Assembly (NCBI RefSeq): GCF_937616625.2
Contig: NC_065571.1
Location: forward strand, 50,701,651-50,765,650
Length of the DNA: 64,000 bases
Reading direction: 5' to 3'
Source of the DNA: Mercurialis annua
Lineage: Eukaryota > Streptophyta > Magnoliopsida > Malpighiales > Euphorbiaceae
In this document: piece after piece, positions 58,629 to 64,000 of the stretch
How positions within the stretch are numbered: position 1 is the first letter of the stretch
Layout of the letters: each line of letters opens with the position of its first letter
The notes under the pieces: model-generated
Told to the model about the DNA's origin: nothing
What the model saw: only the letters and a program-made list of their open reading frames with translations
The model's database searches: none
Translations under genes and position numbers: made by a program

Positions 58629-61600
58629 ATGGCATCTTTGAATATCCTCGACCCAAAATCCTCTCTTCTCTGTTCCACTTCCTCATCTTTTTCCCACCTT
58701 CAATTCAAATTTCCCGCTAAATCAGGACACCCATGTCTCTCAACGGTCAGATTTCGAGCCAAACCTCTCCAAGCTTGCATTTTCCCAAGTAATTAATAAC
58801 AATTTTTATAATTATACCCAGAAATAGTAAAAACAATTATGCTAATTCGTTTTTTATTTCTGTGTCTACAGTCAAAAATCGCGACTCTGTTTCTCGTAGA
58901 AGGAGAATCCTTATCTCACTATCCACGTTACCGTTTCTACTTCATTTTCATGAATCCATAGAGGGTTTTAGTGCCAAGGCAGCAGCTGAGTAAGTGAACA
59001 AAGTACTAAGATTTTCAATTGTGTTTAACTGTTATTCGTAAATAATTAGTTCAACCGAAGCCCGGACGGGTTTGGTTTAGTGGTATAAGCCTTAGCATTT
59101 GGGCACCATGGTAGCGGGATCAAACCCTGGCTACACCCTTTCTAATGGAGTGGTTGGTACTGGATTGCTGGCCATTATAGCCCGGAATCGCCAGGTATGT
59201 GGGCTTGCGGGCGGTCCAATTCCCAGGATTTGAGAGTGATCCTGGGCTTCGGCTCGGGTGAGTGAGTCCTCGTCACCAAGAATTAGTTCAACTGAAAATG
59301 GCATCTGAATACAATTCAGTAATGTTGAAGATTAGAAGAAGATTTATCTTATATAAATTTATTGCCAAAGTGATCCTCAAATTTAGACATTCAAATGTTG
59401 CTTAAAAATGCCAGGGATACCTTATATGCCCTCATGAGGGAAGAGGTGAGGAAGGTGATGTCCAAAGGCAAGGCGGCTGGTGTTCTTCGTCTTGTTTTTC
59501 ATGACGCGGGAACCTTTGACATGGTTGAGAGTTCAGGTATTTATGTTTGCTTTTAAAGTTATCTAGTTTACATCATTACATGATTTTAAATTATCAAGGA
59601 GTTTCATCTTATGGTTCGATTTAATGTTTTCTTAAATGCCATGTTACATGGAAATAAAAACTCTAACACGGAAAACATCGAAATGTAAAATGCCAAGGTG
59701 ATATTTTTTTATAAGAATAAGTTGTAAATATAAACTTTCGGTGTTTCAGAAGCATTTCTAAAAATGAGACATCAAAACGTAAGACGCATAAGTTTACGTG
59801 CAATACAAAAAGTCAGCTTTAGGTTACGAACAAAAGTTGCAGTTAAGATGAATTCTTGGTCAATAGATATAGCCAAAGCTACTTTTACGATGCTATAGCA
59901 CTTTTAGTAGACCGCCAAGTTAATTCACTACTACTAGTAATGCTATAGAAGCAACTAGTTAGCTTGTGATGGTTAATTTCATTTGCATTTGATTTAACGG
60001 TGCCATGGCGTGGCAAAAATGATCTCTACTTTAAATTTTAGTTGGGTTTGGTAAGTGAATGTTGCTGGATAATCCAAAGTATTTTGCTGAAGTTGTTGAG
60101 CTCAATTTTCAAGTGCATTAGACATTTGTTTTTACCACAATCTGCTCTCTTACTAATCTGCTATTTTCTTTAAAGAATTCCGTGTCAGTAGTGAATTATG
60201 TTCTACATGCTCTGAACTTTGGAACGTTTAATACTGCAGGGGGTATGAATGGTTCTATTATTTTTGAACTCGATAGACCCGAAAATACAGGTTTAAAGAA
60301 ATCCTTGAAGGTTTGTCTTGTCAACTTCTCGTGCTTTCATTCCTAATTATCACAAACATGTAAACTGCTAAAAAGAACTTGTTTTCTTGGACATAAATCC
60401 AGACTGGTTATGCAATCTCCTTCTAGCTAACTCCAAAGTGGGTGCATTGTTGTTTAGATTCTTGAGAAAGCAAAGAGGGAAGTGGATGCAGTACAAAAAG
60501 GTGATTATTAATATGATGCTATGTGAAAGGCTTTTTTTATAGGCTAAATAGTGCGGTTCTTTCTTATGCACGATTGGATTTTTCCTTTATTAGTATCCTG
60601 GGCAGACATGATCGTTGTGGCTGGAGCTGAAGCTGTTTCAATTTGTGGAGGTCCAACAATTCCGATTTTATTGGGTAGACTAGATTCACAGTAAGAAGGA
60701 TTGCTCCTTTCTTTCTTTACAGTTTTGCATGGAATAATATTTGATACCAAGTGACAGAAAATATAAATTCAGAACCTGCGTAAAAATTCCCGTTCCCGGT
60801 TACTAAATCAAATGCCTTCTCCCAGGGAGCCTGATGCTGAAGGCAAACTTCCCGAGGAGACTCTAGCTGCTGCTGGTTTGAAACAATCTTTTCAAAGAAA
60901 AGGATTATCGTGAGTGTACAGAATTTTCATCGACATCTTGTGTTGTTTTTATTTCAATTTTGGTCAAATGATGATTGCAAGAAAAATAATTTTTGTATGT
61001 TTACCATGATTTAGTTTCGGATAGTGATTTTTTCTGAAGAAAACTAATCTTCTTTGACAGAACACAAGAACTTGTTGCATTATCTGGAGCTCATACAATA
61101 GGGGGCAAAGGCTTTGGAAATCCAACTATTTTTGACAATTCTTACTATAAAATTCTTCTGGATAAGCCATGGATGTCTTCAGGTAAAAAAGTATTACAAA
61201 AACATTTTTTCTATTACGCAGCTGTATCAGATGGTTCCCCCTTGATATATCGAATTATTACGTACTTTTGCATCTGAATATCATCCTGAGGTCGAGTTAT
61301 TGGCCTGAGTTTAATCTATTGCTTTTGATTTTCAAATGTAGGTGGAATGTCGAGCATGATCGGACTTCCTTCAGATCGTGCACTTGTTGAGGATGATGAA
61401 TGTTTAAGGTTGGTTATACTCCAAATACCTCGCGACTCATACCAGTTTTTCAATCCAGCATATGTAGGAGTGTGCATTCAGTTCAGTTTGTACTAAAATA
61501 ACTGACTGAAACTTAACCAAACCGAAAAAACATTTTTTATGTTCTCAAACCGAACCGAACTGAATTTGTAAGTTCGGTTGGTTATTCAGTTAGGTTTGAT

Positions 61601-61841
61601 TTTTGCACACTCCACATATGCATCAGACTTCATGTACTGAAACTAAAAAGAAACTCTTGTCTCCGTGAAATTGTAACATAAATGATATTCTAATTTTTTG
61701 TTATTGATCAACTCAGAGATAACTTATGTTTGATGCAGATGGATCAAAAAGTATGCGGATGATCAGAATTCGTTTTTTGAAGATTTCAAAACTGCATATA
61801 TCAAACTTGTGAATTCTGGTGCAAGGTGGAAAAGCTTGTGA
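58629..61841 (+). CDS. APX6: L-ascorbate peroxidase, APX6 type, plastid-targeted by its N-terminus
   Basis: Ten exons: 58629-58788, 58872-58989, 59415-59536, 60240-60310, 60458-60500, 60594-60690, 60826-60909, 61061-61182, 61342-61408 and 61739-61841. All have GT-AG borders, phases agree, and the product is 328 residues, close to the 329 I recall for Arabidopsis APX6 (At4g32320). The first 75 residues are Ser/Arg-rich, like a plastid transit peptide. The distal haem site is RLVFHDAG (Arg118, Phe121, His122): the Trp of classical APX is Phe here, as in the APX6 group. The proximal site is LSGAHTIG (His243). Substrate-side landmarks are CGGPTIP, LGRLDS and FFEDF. It would reduce hydrogen peroxide with ascorbate or another donor. 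ATG at 58629 (MASLNILD) is chosen for its transit-like start; an in-frame ATG 31 codons upstream is less likely. A SINE sits in intron 2 and a MITE in intron 9. Confidence 0.92.
59060..59280 (+). mobile_element. tRNA-derived SINE in intron 2 of APX6
   Basis: 221 bp flanked by a 16-bp target duplication with one mismatch (AATTAGTTCAACCGAA at 59044-59059; AATTAGTTCAACTGAA at 59281-59296). An A-box-like TGGTTTAGTGGT (59073-59084) and a B-box-like GGGATCAAACC (about 59116-59126) mark an internal pol III promoter. The body is GC-rich against an AT-rich intron. It is in the same orientation as the gene. Confidence 0.88.
61465..61614. mobile_element. hAT-like MITE in intron 9 of APX6
   Basis: 150 bp. 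The ends TAGGAGTGTGCA and TGCACACTCCA are inverted repeats of the TAGGGGTGTGCA type, and the interior has mirrored GTTCGGTT/AACCGAAC phrases. CATATG flanks both sides (61459-61464 and 61615-61620), possibly part of the target duplication. Confidence 0.75.
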
Positions 61842-63297
61842 TACTTTAAAAAAAAAAAAAAATCCTTTTTTTAAGATTATGTCGTATAATAATGAATACA
61901 GCCGTAGTTGCCGGTTGGACCGGTTCCACAGCTCTTTATTCTTGAACGAGTCATGAAAGGTACGACGAACATACCTTGTCTGTACATTGGATCGAGAACG
62001 GGATCGGAGGGTTCCCTGTAAGAAACATGTGAGAATTTTATTTTCTTGCGGGTCAAGGCTAAAAGCTCAAGTTCAAATCCCATTCTATGATGTTCACAAA
62101 CACTAATTATAAGTCTCTTATCTATATATTTCATGCTTAATATCTCCTATTATTTCTTTAACTAAAATAAAAGCATATATGTTATGTAATATTAAGTAAT
62201 TCAATAATTTAATATATTTTCCCATAATTATGAAATCAAAGTATGCATTTTACTTGTACGAACCACTGAATCAACTATAACTGGTTATTCAATATCATAA
62301 ATTATTCACACCCTTATCTTTTTCAAACTCAGAATTTCAATTAAATTACATAATTATTAACCCATTGACTCATCTCCTCTTGGAAAACAAAACAAAGTTA
62401 AGAGAGAAATAACATAGAGCCACATATTTCACTTCATTTTTGGGAATTTTCTATGAAAGTAAATACTTTTTAAAAAAACTAAAAATTGCAGACAATGAAC
62501 ATTAAAATGCACCTTTTAAATTTAAACCCCTTTACTTTTTTTTTTATAGAATAAATCCCTTTACTTAAAAAAATATGATTAAAGGCTCCTCTGCCTTATA
62601 TTGAGGAACATTAGAAAATGCTATTTGGATGTACATCCACAAAAATACAATTAAGTATACATATAGAAAGAAAAAGCTATCAGATTCCTTTATTGTCTTT
62701 TATCATAATCAAATTTAATTTGTAGAGTCTTATTTATTAGATTCATTATTTTTTTGTATTTTTATAATTTAGATTAAAAATATATTTTGTTTAATCATAA
62801 GTTAATACAGAAAAGAATATAATGGGCCATGCCCATTAACTTATCTGAAAGATACATATTGGTTTCTTAATTCTCTATTGCTTCAATAGTTGGCAAAAGA
62901 TTTAATTGTAATTAATAGATAATTGTTTGAGAAATTACATAAAATCTTTTGCTGTCTTTTTCATTTGTATCTCATTCTGATCCTTCATAATTACCTTACG
63001 TCTGTTAACTCGTCTATTTATTTTTGAAATACTATAAATATGTATGTCTTTTGTGATTCAGTCGAGCATAATGCATGGAAATATTATCTTCTATAGTATA
63101 ACAAAGATTTAATTATTATTTCGTCCCCTAAATTTGCATGTTATGAGCGTTGATACTAAATTAACTTTTTTTTATCAAATAGTTCCATGAATCTGTTAAT
63201 TTTTTTAGTTATCCCAAATTATGATAAATTAACTAAATCTTAGGTCAATTATCCCCTACAATTGTTTTCAAAAATTGGTCAAGGTAGAATCAAGGAG
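61842..63297. other. Intergenic DNA downstream of APX6
   Basis: Starts with an A run (about 61848-61861) and the 3' UTR of APX6. 61900-62100 is less AT-rich than its surroundings and has an open minus-strand frame of 85 codons without recognisable homology. The remainder is simple AT-rich DNA. Confidence 0.55.
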
Positions 63298-63606
63298 CTA
63301 ATCGATTAAATAATAATTTTGATGTTAATTGACTATTGGGTGCAAGTTTATGGCATAAAATATTAAAATGTATAAGTTGGTGGTTTTGAACAACCAAACT
63401 CAAAACTTTGCAAAACAAGATCATTTTACTCCAAATTTAACAAAAAGACTACCAAAACATTTTCAGAATATCCATTGTTTGAAAAGTTTAGGGTAAAATG
63501 ATCCAACTTTTCTAAACTGTGGGATTATTTGTTCAAAACCAACAATTTGAATATTTTTGATATATTGTACCAATTTAAGGGAGTAAAATGAACTATTATC
63601 GATTTA
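63298..63606. mobile_element. Fold-back MITE of about 309 bp
   Basis: The left half (AATCGATTAAATAATA, GGTTTTGAACAA, GATCATTTTACTCC) and right half (GGGTAAAATGATCCAAC, TTGTTCAAAACC, CTATTATCGATTT) are reverse complements with mismatches. A related GGTAAAATGATCC phrase occurs at about 24599. No coding sequence. Confidence 0.7.
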
Positions 63607-63921
63607 ACGGTTATTTGATGATGAAACAAGCCACGTGTTGGGAACCAATTTGATGGAAGCAATGACCCCCACCCTACACGTGCAAATGCTTAGAGAATGT
63701 CTTGGAGATAAACTGGATCAGCAGCATACTAATTTGACCTCAATTAATGGTAAATTGAAAAAAATATGAATGAGATGGGTGAAATCAGGAACTGGTAAGC
63801 ACAAATATGATGTCTTAGGTTGACAAGTTAATCTTTTATTACAATAAATTAAGGAATTGAGTAGTCAATTTCTTAAAATTTTGGAGTGTTTAACTAACTA
63901 ATCTATGTAGCAATGACAAGA

Positions 63922-64000
63922 GCCTCTCTAAAACTTTTGCTCTTCCTTCTCTCTAAAAAAACCTTCTTCTCATCTTCATCCTTTAAAGGGTGGGAGGAGG
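63922..64000 (+). repeat. Start of a dispersed repeat cut by the window edge
   Basis: GCCTCTCTAAAAC…CTTCTCTCTAAAAAAACC…CCTTTAAAGGGTGGGAGG matches, inverted, 32372-32440. It looks like the leader of an L1-type LINE or another transcript start. It continues beyond the window. Confidence 0.55.

Noticed and set aside
61877..62134. 85-codon minus-strand frame downstream of APX6
   Set aside because: No recognisable domain, no supported promoter or splice context. It lies in intergenic DNA, though with less AT bias than the surroundings.

Overview
The window is nuclear DNA of a flowering plant, almost certainly a eudicot. It has spliced genes with GT-AG introns, very AT-rich intergenic DNA, and plant-type LTR retrotransposons, L1-type LINEs, SINEs and MITEs. 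The species cannot be named from the sequence.

Layout. 69-2160 is the 3' part of a spliced LRR-malectin receptor gene that stops just after its membrane segment and has no kinase. 2161-4122 is AT-rich DNA with a large fold-back repeat. 4128-16879 is a complete, apparently young Ty3/gypsy retrotransposon of the Tat type: identical LTRs, 5-bp target duplication, tRNA-Phe primer site, one gag-pol frame with two RNase H domains, and a three-exon antisense gene. Its 3' LTR is split by a second young LTR element (14184-16743) that lies in the opposite orientation and has no gag or pol. 17720-19741 encodes an ANTH-domain clathrin assembly protein. 19742-24863 is intergenic DNA with MITEs and a TATCATAAC-rich fold-back. 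24864-26039 (minus) is a GT14 (core-2/I-branching type) glycosyltransferase. 26040-32514 is repeat-rich and holds a decayed Tat RNase H fragment and a 1.5-kb element with long terminal inverted repeats. 32532-38140 is a full-length L1-type LINE with a 17-bp target duplication and one stop codon in ORF2. 40094-41803 is a KIX8/KIX9-like adaptor gene with an EAR motif. It faces an NT-C2 domain gene (42656-45012, minus) tail to tail. 45013-55567 is about 10.5 kb of gene-free AT-rich DNA with MITEs. 55568-58021 is an intronless SD2-5-type lectin receptor kinase. 58629-61841 is a ten-exon APX6-type ascorbate peroxidase carrying a SINE and a hAT-like MITE in its introns. The remainder is intergenic.

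Context. The order ANTH protein, GT14, KIX, SD2-5, APX6 matches, from memory, Arabidopsis At4g32285, At4g32290, At4g32295, At4g32300 and At4g32320. The single-copy gene backbone therefore looks like a conserved microsyntenic block expanded by transposon insertion. The genes do not form a pathway or operon: they cover endocytosis, Golgi glycosylation, growth repression, surface signalling and peroxide detoxification. No unprecedented biological system is evident. The most unusual items are the kinase-less receptor, the spliced antisense gene inside a young retrotransposon, the nested insertion, and several undescribed fold-back elements.
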